Positions 1 through 6,170 of a stretch of DNA of 8,761 bases are shown here, piece after piece (position 1 is the first letter of the stretch; each line of letters opens with the position of its first letter). The DNA comes from Minisyncoccota bacterium (lineage in GTDB: Bacteria > Patescibacteriota > Minisyncoccia > Phycocordibacterales > JAQTLZ01). The DNA lies in the NCBI GenBank assembly GCA_028710915.1, contig JAQTTF010000031.1, positions 1 to 8,761 on the forward strand, in the 5' to 3' direction. Under the pieces are notes generated by a model. It saw only the letters and a list, made by a program, of their open reading frames with translations, searched no databases and was not told where the DNA came from. The position numbers were made by a program, and so were the translations under genes.

Positions 1-1
1 C

Positions 2-130
2 GTAATCTCCGATTTCCCAGTCCAAGGAAAGTATCTCGTACTGTCTCCCAAATATCCGACAATTGACATCCCTTCACAATGCATCACTGACTACCAACTC
101 ATGTTGAGTAGCTTCAAATTCCTCAAATAG
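2..130 (+). CDS. C-terminal fragment of an unrecognised protein (gene enters from the left)
   Basis: From base 2 one + strand frame stays open for 42 codons to a TAG at 128-130. The translation begins VISDFPVQGKYLVLSPKY and ends LMLSSFKFLK. Its composition is protein-like, with mixed hydrophobic, charged and proline/glycine residues. If real, the gene is convergent with the holA-like gene and overlaps its 3' end by 8 bp; such tail-to-tail overlaps are common in small genomes. No family could be recognised from so short a piece. A competing reading is a minus-strand start at base 72 (ATG, then SIVGYLGDSTRYF), open to base 1 but with a poorly placed ribosome site. I prefer the + strand fragment but am not sure of it. 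Confidence 0.42.
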   Translation, partial: VISDFPVQGKYLVLSPKYPTIDIPSQCITDYQLMLSSFKFLK

Positions 131-776
131 ACAACACAAATCTCTCCAAAGCAGTCTCAAACTCATGCATTCCTCGATGCGAATCATGATAGAGCGAAAC
201 AAGATCCGAAGAATATTTTTCAAGCTCCTCTTGCGAATAGCGATTACTTCCTGACAAAAGCAAAGTTTTGATCTTCCAGAAAAGCATCCCGGCAATCGCT
301 TCCGGTGCTGATTCTTCCTCCAAGGCTTTGAGATAAAGCGCCCAGAGCCCCTTTGCATCTCGCCGACCAAACGCATCGCTTAACGCAAAGACATTGAATT
401 TCGGCTTTTCGAGAACTTTTTTCTCATCACAAAGCTCAACTTTAAAAGCGTACTTTTTAAATTTCTCCAAAGATTTTGCGTCAAGCTTCACTTCCAGAAT
501 TAAAAACAAATTTTCCGTTTCTTTCATTTCGGGCAATTTTTCAACGAACGTTTCCAAAAATTCTTTATTTTCCCCAATCCCATTCATACAAACAATGAAT
601 TTCTTTTCAAAAAGTCCCGAGGAACCGATGAATTCCTGAAGTCTAGAGGGCGAAAAATCATCTACACCCATAGCAAAAACTTCCGCATCAGGACGTTTTT
701 TTTGTGCGCCAGCGAGCGTCGCGTTTCTCTTCGCTCGTGCGCTATCCCTATCTGTACCGTAAAAAAGATAAAACAT
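123..776 (-). CDS. holA: DNA polymerase III delta subunit-like protein (short HolA)
   Basis: A 217-residue protein resembling the clamp-loader delta subunit, which opens the beta sliding clamp so it can be loaded on primed DNA. The family pattern is visible in order: an N-terminal strand with YLFYGTDRDSARAK; a central 'SSGLFEKKFIVCMNG' strand (delta proteins usually carry 'slF..r.lv' here); 'LFLILEVKLDAKSLEKFKK' followed by a core strand; then the helical part 'NVFALSDAFGRRDAKGLW' and a C-terminal 'LYHDSHRGMHEFETALERFVLSI'-type helix. Escherichia coli HolA is about 340 residues, so this is a reduced version. The start at 776 is chosen because an AAGGAG site lies 11 nt upstream and because it falls 5 bp after the polA stop; an in-frame ATG at 806 would overlap polA and has no such site. 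It is last in the tsaE-polA operon. No clear terminator follows; stop is TGA. Confidence 0.72.
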   Translation of the reverse strand: MFYLFYGTDRDSARAKRNATLAGAQKKRPDAEVFAMGVDDFSPSRLQEFIGSSGLFEKKFIVCMNGIGENKEFLETFVEKLPEMKETENLFLILEVKLDAKSLEKFKKYAFKVELCDEKKVLEKPKFNVFALSDAFGRRDAKGLWALYLKALEEESAPEAIAGMLFWKIKTLLLSGSNRYSQEELEKYSSDLVSLYHDSHRGMHEFETALERFVLSI

Positions 777-781
777 AAAAA

Positions 782-3178
782 TTAAATCTCCTTCATTTCC
801 GACCACTTTCCTCCCACCGAAGCTTTGGTCTTACAAACAATCCCAAAGATTTTTTCAGGTGAAATAGCATTTTCCATAATTTTTTGAATTTCTGGCAAAA
901 CTTTTTCCAGCATTTCATCGCGAATTTCATACATAAGCGAGTCGTGGATCTGAAGCAAGAGAAAAACATCATTTTCCAATTTATTTTTTTTGATATACAT
1001 ATCAACGCCGATCATCGCGAGTTTCGTAATATCCGCCGAGGTGCCTTGAAACGGCGCATTGACTGCCATCCGCTCCGCCATTGCTTTCACAAAAGGAAGT
1101 CGGGAACGCAAATCGGGAAAAAGTCTGCGGCGGCCAAAAAAGGTTTCTGTATATCCTTTCGCAGTCGCATCCTTTTTTATGGTCTCAAGATATTCAGCGA
1201 GCCCGGAGAAATTTTTAAAATATTCTTCGTAGAATTTTTGAGCTTCTTCACGCGTTGAACCAATATTTGCTTTGAGCGCGTTGACTCCCATTCCGTAAAT
1301 AATGCCGAAATTGATAACTTTAGCACGGCGCCGCATTTCATAATCCACCTTCTCGACAGGTACGCCAAAGACCGCAGACGCTACTTCGTTATGAATATCC
1401 CGTCCTTTCTGGAAAATTTCTATCATTCTTTTGTCCTTCGAAAGAAATGCGGCAACGCGAAGCTCAATCTGCGAATAATCAAGCTCGGCAAGAGAAAACC
1501 CTTTCTCCGCGACAAAGGCATTCCTGATCACCTTTCCCAAATCGCTTTTGATCGGGATATTCTGCAAATTCGGATTCTGCGACGCCATTCTTCCGGTAGA
1601 TGAACCCGCTTGCAAGAATTCCGCATGAAGACGACCATCGTCCGCGAGAAGTGTCGGGATCGTATCAATGTAAGTCGAAAGAAGTTTCTGAAGCTCGCGA
1701 TAGCTCAAAATCTCGGCAATGATCGGATGGAGCTCTCGCATTTTTTCGAGCTCAGACTCTTTCGTAGATTTCGCTCCGCCCGCCGTCTTTTTTTGATTTT
1801 TCGGAGCGAGCCCCATTTTGTCAAAAAGAATTTCACCAAGCTGTTTCGGAGAATTAATATTGAATTCCTGCCCTGCATATTTCCAGATCTTTGCTTCAAG
1901 CGCTGAAAGTTTCTTGTGATAATCTTTGGAAAGTTCTGCGAGATATTTCGCATCAATTTTCACTCCCCTTTCTTTCATCTTCTCGGTAATGCGAATGAGA
2001 GGAAATTCAATATCCTCATACACTTTTTCAAGATTTTGTTTTTTAAGTTCGCTCATTATTACTTCCTGTGCCTCCGCAAATGTCTTTTTGCCGCTCCATT
2101 CCAAAATCTCTTCAAGCGTCGGCGTCGTACTATTGGAATCGAGAAGCCAGAGAGCGACAGAAACTTTTTTAAGCTGCTCCGGCGCAACATTTACTTCCAC
2201 TGTCGGCGAAGAGAGAAATGTTCCCTGTGCAGGTTTCCCATTTACAAGCTCGTCCACTCGCGCGCCAAGCGTTCTGAATTCCAATTCTTGAAAAAGTTTT
2301 TTGAGCGCTTCAAAATCAACGAGTGTCTTCCAATTTTTCGTCGGCATCACAAAATCCATCGGCGCATCTCGGCGAATGAGTGCGAGCATTTTTGAAAACA
2401 CCGCTTCTTCTTCGTGTTCCACCAAAAGGGCGACAATTCTTTCTGAAAGCCCAGCTTCAATAAATTGCTTTTTATCTTTCTTTAGTTTTTTATAAATCTC
2501 CTCCACCGAACCAAATTTTCCTATGAGAATCGAAGCGGTTTTTTCTCCAATTCCTTTGATACCTATAATATTATCCGAAGGATCTCCTCGAAACCCTTTG
2601 TAATCCGGAAGAAGTTCAGGCCCAAACCCAAATCGCTCCCGAACCATATCTTCATCATAAATAATCGTATCTTTAATTCCCTTTTTGAGCGTGTAGACCT
2701 GGACTTTTTTCCCAGAGACAAGCTGAAGCGTGTCCATATCACCGGAACAGATCACAACCTGCACATCTTTGTCCTTGCTCACCTTTTCTACGATAGTTCC
2801 CAAAAGATCGTCCGCCTCAAATCCTCCCACTTCAAAATAGGGAATTCCAAAAGCTTTGAGAACTTCCCGAGATTTTTTGATCTGCGAAACAAGCGCTTCA
2901 TCAGTCTTTGCCCGCCCGGCTTTGTATTCTTCGTAGAGCTCGTGGCGATAGGTCGCTTGAGGCAAATCGTAACAAGCAATAATAAAATCCGGCTTTATAT
3001 CGCCAATAAGTTTGAGGAGCATTGTGATAAGTCCATACAAAGCACCGGTTGGTATGCCATCCCTAGTCGCAAATTCAGGAAGCGCGTGATAGGCGCGGTG
3101 AATAATCGCGTGCATATCCAAGAGTGCGAGTTTTTTTGTTTTGGAGTCAGAATCTTTTTTCTCTATTTTTTTTGCCAT
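782..3178 (-). CDS. polA: DNA polymerase I, with 5' nuclease and polymerase domains but a vestigial proofreading domain
   Basis: A 798-residue family A DNA polymerase for gap filling and Okazaki-fragment processing. Residues 15-300 are the 5'-3' flap nuclease: LLDMHAIIHRAYHAL, F-EADDLLGT at 120-127, CSGDMDTLQL at 144-152 and GDPSDNIIGIKGIGEKTA at 198-215. Residues 395-798 are the polymerase: STGRMASQNPNLQNIP at 527-542, motif A LAELDYSQIELR (Asp567), motif B RRRAKVINFGIIYG (Arg616, Lys620, Phe624, Tyr628) and motif C QIHDS (Asp746). Phe624 matches the usual dNTP-discriminating Phe. Only about 85 residues (310-395) lie between, with just an 'ALWLLDSNST' remnant of the 3'-5' exonuclease, so proofreading should be absent; the E. 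coli enzyme has 928 residues. The Glu that normally follows the motif C Asp is Ser747. Start 3178 (MAKKIEKKD) is chosen because it lies 4 bp after the tsaE stop; an in-frame ATG at 3214 overlaps tsaE. Neither has a convincing ribosome site. Confidence 0.96.
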   Translation of the reverse strand: MAKKIEKKDSDSKTKKLALLDMHAIIHRAYHALPEFATRDGIPTGALYGLITMLLKLIGDIKPDFIIACYDLPQATYRHELYEEYKAGRAKTDEALVSQIKKSREVLKAFGIPYFEVGGFEADDLLGTIVEKVSKDKDVQVVICSGDMDTLQLVSGKKVQVYTLKKGIKDTIIYDEDMVRERFGFGPELLPDYKGFRGDPSDNIIGIKGIGEKTASILIGKFGSVEEIYKKLKKDKKQFIEAGLSERIVALLVEHEEEAVFSKMLALIRRDAPMDFVMPTKNWKTLVDFEALKKLFQELEFRTLGARVDELVNGKPAQGTFLSSPTVEVNVAPEQLKKVSVALWLLDSNSTTPTLEEILEWSGKKTFAEAQEVIMSELKKQNLEKVYEDIEFPLIRITEKMKERGVKIDAKYLAELSKDYHKKLSALEAKIWKYAGQEFNINSPKQLGEILFDKMGLAPKNQKKTAGGAKSTKESELEKMRELHPIIAEILSYRELQKLLSTYIDTIPTLLADDGRLHAEFLQAGSSTGRMASQNPNLQNIPIKSDLGKVIRNAFVAEKGFSLAELDYSQIELRVAAFLSKDKRMIEIFQKGRDIHNEVASAVFGVPVEKVDYEMRRRAKVINFGIIYGMGVNALKANIGSTREEAQKFYEEYFKNFSGLAEYLETIKKDATAKGYTETFFGRRRLFPDLRSRLPFVKAMAERMAVNAPFQGTSADITKLAMIGVDMYIKKNKLENDVFLLLQIHDSLMYEIRDEMLEKVLPEIQKIMENAISPEKIFGIVCKTKASVGGKWSEMKEI

Positions 3179-3182
3179 GGTT

Positions 3183-3626
3183 TTATTCAAAAGAAATCTC
3201 TCGGGTATTTTCATCTATATGTGTGAAGTATATGTTCTCAATGTGCTTTGGTAAAATGTCAGCCACTTTTTCCGGCCATTCTATAAAAATAATATTTTTC
3301 AGATTTTCAGAAATTTCTTTCCAGCCGAGATTGACAAGCTCACGCGAACTTTCGAGTCGGTAAGCATCAATATGAACAAGATGCTCAAATTGGCCGCCTT
3401 TCAATTTGAAAAGTTTTTCAATGACAAAAGTGGGGCTTGTCACATCTTCCTTCACGCCAAACGCCTTCGCCACGCCTTGCATAAATGTAGTTTTGCCAGC
3501 GCCCAAATCTCCATGAAGACCGAAAACGCGAGCGGATTTTAATTTTTTCGGAGAGTCAAAAATACGAGAAACGAAATCTTTCGCGCATTTTTCACTCTCT
3601 AAAATGGTCTTGGTCACAATTTTCAT
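3183..3626 (-). CDS. tsaE: tRNA t6A37 biosynthesis ATPase TsaE
   Basis: A 147-residue P-loop ATPase of the TsaE (YjeE) family. It works with TsaB and TsaD to attach threonylcarbamoyl to A37 of ANN-decoding tRNAs in the cytoplasm. Visible motifs: Walker A GDLGAGKTT at 39-47; switch-like TSPTFVIE at 63-70; the family signature HIDAYRLE at 85-92; and the C-terminal IEWPEK at 115-120 containing the conserved Glu-Trp-Pro. Length is normal for the family. ATG at 3626 is chosen; a TTG two codons upstream (3632) is an alternative. The nearest purine-rich site (GGAG) is about 18 nt upstream, so initiation may be SD-independent. It is the first gene of the tsaE-polA-holA operon; TsaB and TsaD are not in this window. 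No clear promoter could be assigned in the 120 bp upstream. It ends in TGA. Confidence 0.95.
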   Translation of the reverse strand: MKIVTKTILESEKCAKDFVSRIFDSPKKLKSARVFGLHGDLGAGKTTFMQGVAKAFGVKEDVTSPTFVIEKLFKLKGGQFEHLVHIDAYRLESSRELVNLGWKEISENLKNIIFIEWPEKVADILPKHIENIYFTHIDENTREISFE

Positions 3627-3683
3627 ATTCAAAGTCTACTCTACCACTCCAATATCATCAACGTAGAAAGGTCTAGACGCAAC

Positions 3684-3718
3684 GAAGGGGACACCAGAAT
3701 GTGCCCCCCTTCTTTTTT
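3684..3718 (+). terminator. Hairpin with U-tract, oriented to stop + strand (antisense) transcription
   Basis: GAAGGGGACAC (3684-3694) pairs with GTGCCCCCCTTC (3701-3712), apart from one bulged base and one mismatch next to it, around the loop CAGAAT. It is followed on the + strand by TTTTTT (3713-3718). This has the form of an intrinsic terminator on the + strand, yet every gene nearby is on the minus strand. Read on the minus strand, it sits between the end of gene A and tsaE, but the downstream sequence (GTTGCGTC) is not U-rich. It may therefore act poorly as gene A's terminator, or serve as a transcript-end-stabilising hairpin. Confidence 0.55.
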
Positions 3719-3747
3719 CCTCTTTATTTCTTGTACAAATTTCCTTG

Positions 3748-4686
3748 CTACCGATGTCCGCTGCGGACACCTCCGACAAAGCCGAGATCCCACTGAAGTG
3801 GCTCTCCGCTGGTGTCAAAGGTTTCCCACCAACCCCGATTGTTCCAACCGTAGTTGGGGCCTGGCCGAGGTGGTCGCACCCATTGGCCGTAATCAACGTG
3901 CCAGTAGTATCCTGGATGCGGCATGGGGGGTCGATCCCAACACCTACGTTCCTTGTACCACATGGCCCCTTTGAAAGGGCAATGCGAAGGATCGTTGTAG
4001 ATGTTAACGATCGTGGTCTTCTCGACCACCTTCGTGGACACCTGCTGGTGAGACTTTTTATTACAGTCATCACAGTCTCCGGTTGTCCCCGTCGATGGAC
4101 CATAGTACTGACCCGGCGGAAGCGGTGGTAGGTCGGTGCGGTTATTCACCGCCTGACCAACTGGTTTAGCATGCAATTCCCCATTCGGGAGATTGGACTG
4201 AACCATATCTCCCGTCTTCGGAACCCATCCACCCCACCAACTTTCCAACGACTCGTACCACACCCAGTCCTTACCAGGTGTGCCAGGGCACTTTGGACGC
4301 TGCCAATCCCAGCGCCCGTCTTCGGGGTGCTGAGCCCAGACGTAGCCCGGATGCGGACACTTCGGACGATCTCCGCCTTGTGCGGACTGTTCGTCCTTCG
4401 TCGTCTGCGGCTGGCCGTTTGTGTTGCCCTGCTGACTTTTCAACAACGCATTTTCGGCCTGCAATTTCTGGCCAGCTTTCAGACTGCGAACCAATAACTG
4501 GTCCGTCTTGCCCAAATGCCCCAGAAGCTGCGCGTTTACGATCTTTTGATTCTCGAACGCATTCCCGCTCACATCCACCCACGCCGGCGACAGACCGTCG
4601 TTGACGTCTCCTTCATATTGACCGGCGAACACAGTGGCCACCGGAAACAACAAGAACGAAACAACCCAAAGAGCTGTGCTCTTCAT
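3748..4686 (-). CDS. Gene A: secreted Trp/Pro-rich repeat protein, function unknown
   Basis: A 312-residue protein with a clear Sec signal peptide: Lys2, a hydrophobic core at 5-20 (ALWVVSFLLFPVATVF), and likely cleavage after VFA at 21. Residues 40-75 form a block shared with gene B, ending KTDQLLVRSLKAGQKL, and continue into a short predicted coiled coil (AENALLKSQ). The rest is low-complexity but patterned. Segment 107-154 (RPKCPHPGYVW ... GRWDWQRP ... WWGGW) and segment 252-287 (RPPMPHPGYYW ... YGQWVRPP ... GWW) are an internal duplication. Y-x-W followed by G-x-W recalls WxxGxW-type repeats but with wider spacing. Six cysteines (110, 133, 205, 208, 236, 249), including a CDDC pair, suggest disulfides or metal binding outside the cell. 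Start: AAGGAGG lies 5 nt before the ATG. It has its own promoter (4785-4814). It is GC-rich against tsaE. I recognise no named family; adhesin or wall-associated protein is a guess. Confidence 0.82.
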   Translation of the reverse strand: MKSTALWVVSFLLFPVATVFAGQYEGDVNDGLSPAWVDVSGNAFENQKIVNAQLLGHLGKTDQLLVRSLKAGQKLQAENALLKSQQGNTNGQPQTTKDEQSAQGGDRPKCPHPGYVWAQHPEDGRWDWQRPKCPGTPGKDWVWYESLESWWGGWVPKTGDMVQSNLPNGELHAKPVGQAVNNRTDLPPLPPGQYYGPSTGTTGDCDDCNKKSHQQVSTKVVEKTTIVNIYNDPSHCPFKGAMWYKERRCWDRPPMPHPGYYWHVDYGQWVRPPRPGPNYGWNNRGWWETFDTSGEPLQWDLGFVGGVRSGHR

Positions 4687-4784
4687 GGGAACCTCCTTAA
4701 AAAGCTCGGCGCAAAGGCCGGCAAGTTTAATGACAGTTTTCCAGCCCCTTGGCAGACAATCTAATTCACAAGGAACCTAGGACT

Positions 4785-4814
4785 ATCTTATCACACAAAG
4801 ACCCCTTTTGTCAA
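4785..4814 (-). promoter_or_regulatory. Sigma70-type promoter of gene A
   Basis: On the minus strand, TTGACA (4809-4814) and TAAGAT (4785-4790) are 18 bp apart, with TGTGA giving an extended -10 (TG-A-TAAGAT). The predicted start near 4778 leaves a leader of about 90 nt before the ATG at 4686. The leader contains an imperfect GC hairpin (GCCGGC ... GCCGAGC) shortly before the ribosome site. The -35 box is only 15 bp beyond the end of gene B's terminator, so A is a separate transcription unit. Confidence 0.75.
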
Positions 4815-4829
4815 GTGGTTAGAGACATG

Positions 4830-4869
4830 AAAAAAGGGGAGGAAATGCTGTATGTATGCATTCCTCCCC
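4830..4869 (-). terminator. Intrinsic terminator of gene B
   Basis: On the minus strand GGGGAGGAATGC (4869-4858) pairs with GCATTTCCTCCCC (4848-4836), with one bulged base, around a 9-nt loop (4849-4857). A run of six T follows at once (4835-4830). It lies 18 bp beyond the gene B stop codon. It is a textbook rho-independent terminator. Confidence 0.9.
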
Positions 4870-4887
4870 GCCTCTTTGCTCTCACCT

Positions 4888-5979
4888 CTAATGTTCATCG
4901 CGACGTATTCCCGCCGCCCGCTCCAGGTCTTCGACTTGCGGTTCATACTTATTGATGAACGGCTCTTGGTCGTTAACCAGGTACCCCATGATGCGCCCTG
5001 ATTCGGCGTTGCTTGCATCTTGGTCAACCTTGAGCTTCTGGCCGGCTTTCACGCTCCTCACCAACAACCTGTCAGTCTTGGCGATATCCTTGAGAGCTTC
5101 ATTGCCAACCACCCGCTGATTCTTCAAAGAATTGCCCACAACGCGGATAATCTTCCCATTGGCAATAATGATGCCCTCGGGTTTATTCTGCGGTCTGTTG
5201 ACCGGCACGTTGTCGATTGTCGTGATGTCCTGGTCGTTGAAACTACCGTTGCCACTTCCGTTTGCGGCCGCATCGTCGCTGTTAAGCGTAATGGTCTGCT
5301 GCGGTTGCGGCGACGCCTTCGCTTTCGCCCACTGATCGTTGGCGGGCGTGTCCGCCGGAGCGGGCGCGTTCACCACGTCCTTCGTTGGTTCGGTCTTCGG
5401 CGGCGTGACGCCACGGAGGAGCGAAATCAACAAGAAAACGATGGCTGCGGCCGCGAGACCGACGAGCACACCGTACTGATGCAGACGCTTCTGCCATTCC
5501 GGCTTCAACGACTGTTTGAGACCGATGATCTCGTTCTCGACACGGATCGCTTCCTGCTCCTTCTGGTTCAGCGCTGTCTGTGCGATATTGCGCTCACCCG
5601 TCTTGGCCCCGACATCCATCCGCGCGTTGTCGCGAGCGGTTGACTTCGTGGCAACATCCGTCCGCGCGTCATTGCGGAAGGTTGTCTTGTTCGCGACTTC
5701 CGTCCGGGCTGCGGCTTCACCGGGTGTCCCGGTCGCGGCAGTCAGAGCGGTTTGCGCCGCCGCCAATTCGGTTTCCCGAGTGGTGAGCAATGTCTGCGCC
5801 GCCGCCAATTCGGTTTCCCGAGTGGCAAGCGCCGTATTCGCCGTCGTCAACGCCGTTTCCGCGCTCGTCAACGCCGTCCTTGCAGTCACGATTTCGGCAG
5901 GAAGTGCCGCATGCCGCGTTTCCGCGGTATGCAACAATCCTTCATTCCGAGTCCGTTCTGCGGGTGTTAATGCTACCAT
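4888..5979 (-). CDS. Gene B: repeat coiled-coil protein with one transmembrane helix, function unknown
   Basis: A 363-residue protein. Residues 10-158 are an Ala/Thr/Glu-rich coiled coil built of 14-residue (two-heptad) units: RETELAAAQTLLTT / RETELAAAQTALTA at 54-81, then ARTEVANKTTFRND / ARTDVATKSTARDN / ARMDVGAKTGERNI at 91-132. Basic residues (KPEWQKRLHQ) come just before a transmembrane helix at about 169-189 (VLVGLAAAAIVFLLISLL), so the coiled coil should be cytoplasmic and the C-terminus outside. A Pro/Ala/Asn linker (190-265) leads to residues 281-316, 20 of 36 identical without gaps to residues 40-75 of gene A, and an acidic tail. The start at 5979 is fixed by GGAGG placed 7 nt upstream; an ATG at 6015 lies in a leader hairpin without such a site. 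Own promoter (6073-6100) and terminator. Distinctly GC-rich. No named family is recognised; long ORFs on the opposite strand here are shadows. Confidence 0.85.
   Translation of the reverse strand: MVALTPAERTRNEGLLHTAETRHAALPAEIVTARTALTSAETALTTANTALATRETELAAAQTLLTTRETELAAAQTALTAATGTPGEAAARTEVANKTTFRNDARTDVATKSTARDNARMDVGAKTGERNIAQTALNQKEQEAIRVENEIIGLKQSLKPEWQKRLHQYGVLVGLAAAAIVFLLISLLRGVTPPKTEPTKDVVNAPAPADTPANDQWAKAKASPQPQQTITLNSDDAAANGSGNGSFNDQDITTIDNVPVNRPQNKPEGIIIANGKIIRVVGNSLKNQRVVGNEALKDIAKTDRLLVRSVKAGQKLKVDQDASNAESGRIMGYLVNDQEPFINKYEPQVEDLERAAGIRRDEH
5032..5139 (-). repeat. 36-codon block in gene B shared with gene A (4462-4569)
   Basis: Residues 281-316 of gene B and 40-75 of gene A align without gaps with 20 identities. 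Conserved are G-N, N-Q, V, L and the run KTD-x-LLVRS-x-KAGQKL. The block lies on the outer side of the membrane in both predictions, just after the signal peptide in A and after the linker in B. It is probably a small amphipathic helical module. Divergence at the DNA level suggests an old duplication rather than a recent copy. Confidence 0.85.
5753..5825 (-). repeat. 42-bp direct repeat inside the gene B coiled coil
   Basis: A 31-bp stretch (5753-5783, beginning TGCGCCGCCGCCAATTCGG) is repeated identically at 5795-5825, a period of 42 bp or 14 codons. It encodes the two RETELAAAQ units. The neighbouring 14-residue units at 5580-5710 are more diverged copies of the same period. The coiled coil therefore grew by tandem duplication of two-heptad units, and its length may vary between strains. 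Confidence 0.9.
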
Positions 5980-6009
5980 GACTTCACCTCCAATTCTTGT
6001 GAAGAGTTG

Positions 6010-6035
6010 CCCCATGTGACGAAAGTGTCACAGGG
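6010..6035 (-). promoter_or_regulatory. Hairpin in the 5' leader of gene B
   Basis: Minus strand CCC-TGTGAC (6035-6027) pairs with GTCACA-T-GGG, around loop ACTTTC, with one unpaired T. It lies in the transcribed leader, about 30 nt before the start codon and upstream of the GGAGG site, which it does not cover. It could protect the transcript's 5' end or bind a regulator. The perfect TGTGAC/GTCACA core would also suit a dimeric DNA-binding protein. Confidence 0.55.
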
Positions 6036-6072
6036 ATTCTTCGGTTTATGGCAATTTACTACCCCAGCCTAC

Positions 6073-6100
6073 ATTATAGCACTTCACAAGAAAAAGTCAA
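6073..6100 (-). promoter_or_regulatory. Sigma70-type promoter of gene B
   Basis: On the minus strand, TTGACT (6095-6100) and a perfect TATAAT (6073-6078) are 16 bp apart. Transcription should start near 6066, giving a leader of about 87 nt to the ATG at 5979. The -35 overlaps a palindrome (6096-6121) that may be an operator. It is one of the best promoter matches in the window. Confidence 0.85.
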
Positions 6101-6121
6101 GGGTTTTGAGAAACCCCTGAC
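6096..6121. promoter_or_regulatory. Palindrome overlapping the gene B -35 box (possible operator)
   Basis: GTCA-A-GGGTTT (6096-6106), a 4-bp centre TGAG, then AAACCC-C-TGAC (6111-6121). Ten of eleven positions in each arm match. It covers the -35 box of gene B and extends upstream of it. There is no U-tract on either side, so a terminator is unlikely. Its first 16 bp resemble (13 of 16) the sequence at the gene A -35 (4810-4825), which suggests a shared regulator for A and B. This is inference. Confidence 0.45.
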
Positions 6122-6138
6122 AAGACAATGCAACAATG

Positions 6139-6164
6139 AAAAAAGGAGCGAAAATCGCTCCTTT
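6139..6164 (-). terminator. Intrinsic terminator of gene C
   Basis: On the minus strand AAAGGAGCG (6164-6156), loop ATTTT, then CGCTCCTTT (6150-6142), running into six T in all (6144-6139). It begins 6 bp after the gene C stop codon. The stem is perfect. Confidence 0.92.
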
Positions 6165-6170
6165 CAAGGT

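Noticed and set aside
74..376. 100-codon minus ORF over the end of the holA-like gene
   Set aside because: Lies in another frame over the holA-like coding region and has a Lys/Arg/Cys-rich, non-protein-like composition.
1916..2395. 159-codon + strand ORF inside polA
   Set aside because: Phe/Arg-rich antisense of polA, which is certain from its motifs.
3636..4103. 155-codon minus ORF in another frame inside gene A
   Set aside because: It overlaps gene A, which has a signal peptide, a ribosome site and a repeat structure; this frame has none of them.
5020..5643. 207-codon + strand ORF rich in Arg/Val/Leu
   Set aside because: Antisense shadow of gene B's C-terminal half; composition is typical of the reverse of Ala/Thr/Asn-rich coding DNA.
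5753..5825. CRISPR array
   Set aside because: Only two exact copies, in phase with codons and with an 11-bp gap; it is a coding tandem repeat.
5516..6019. 167-codon + strand ORF opposite gene B
   Set aside because: It is the reverse side of the GC-rich repeat coiled coil, where stops are rare. No ribosome site, and the minus strand has promoter, GGAGG site, terminator and a block shared with gene A.
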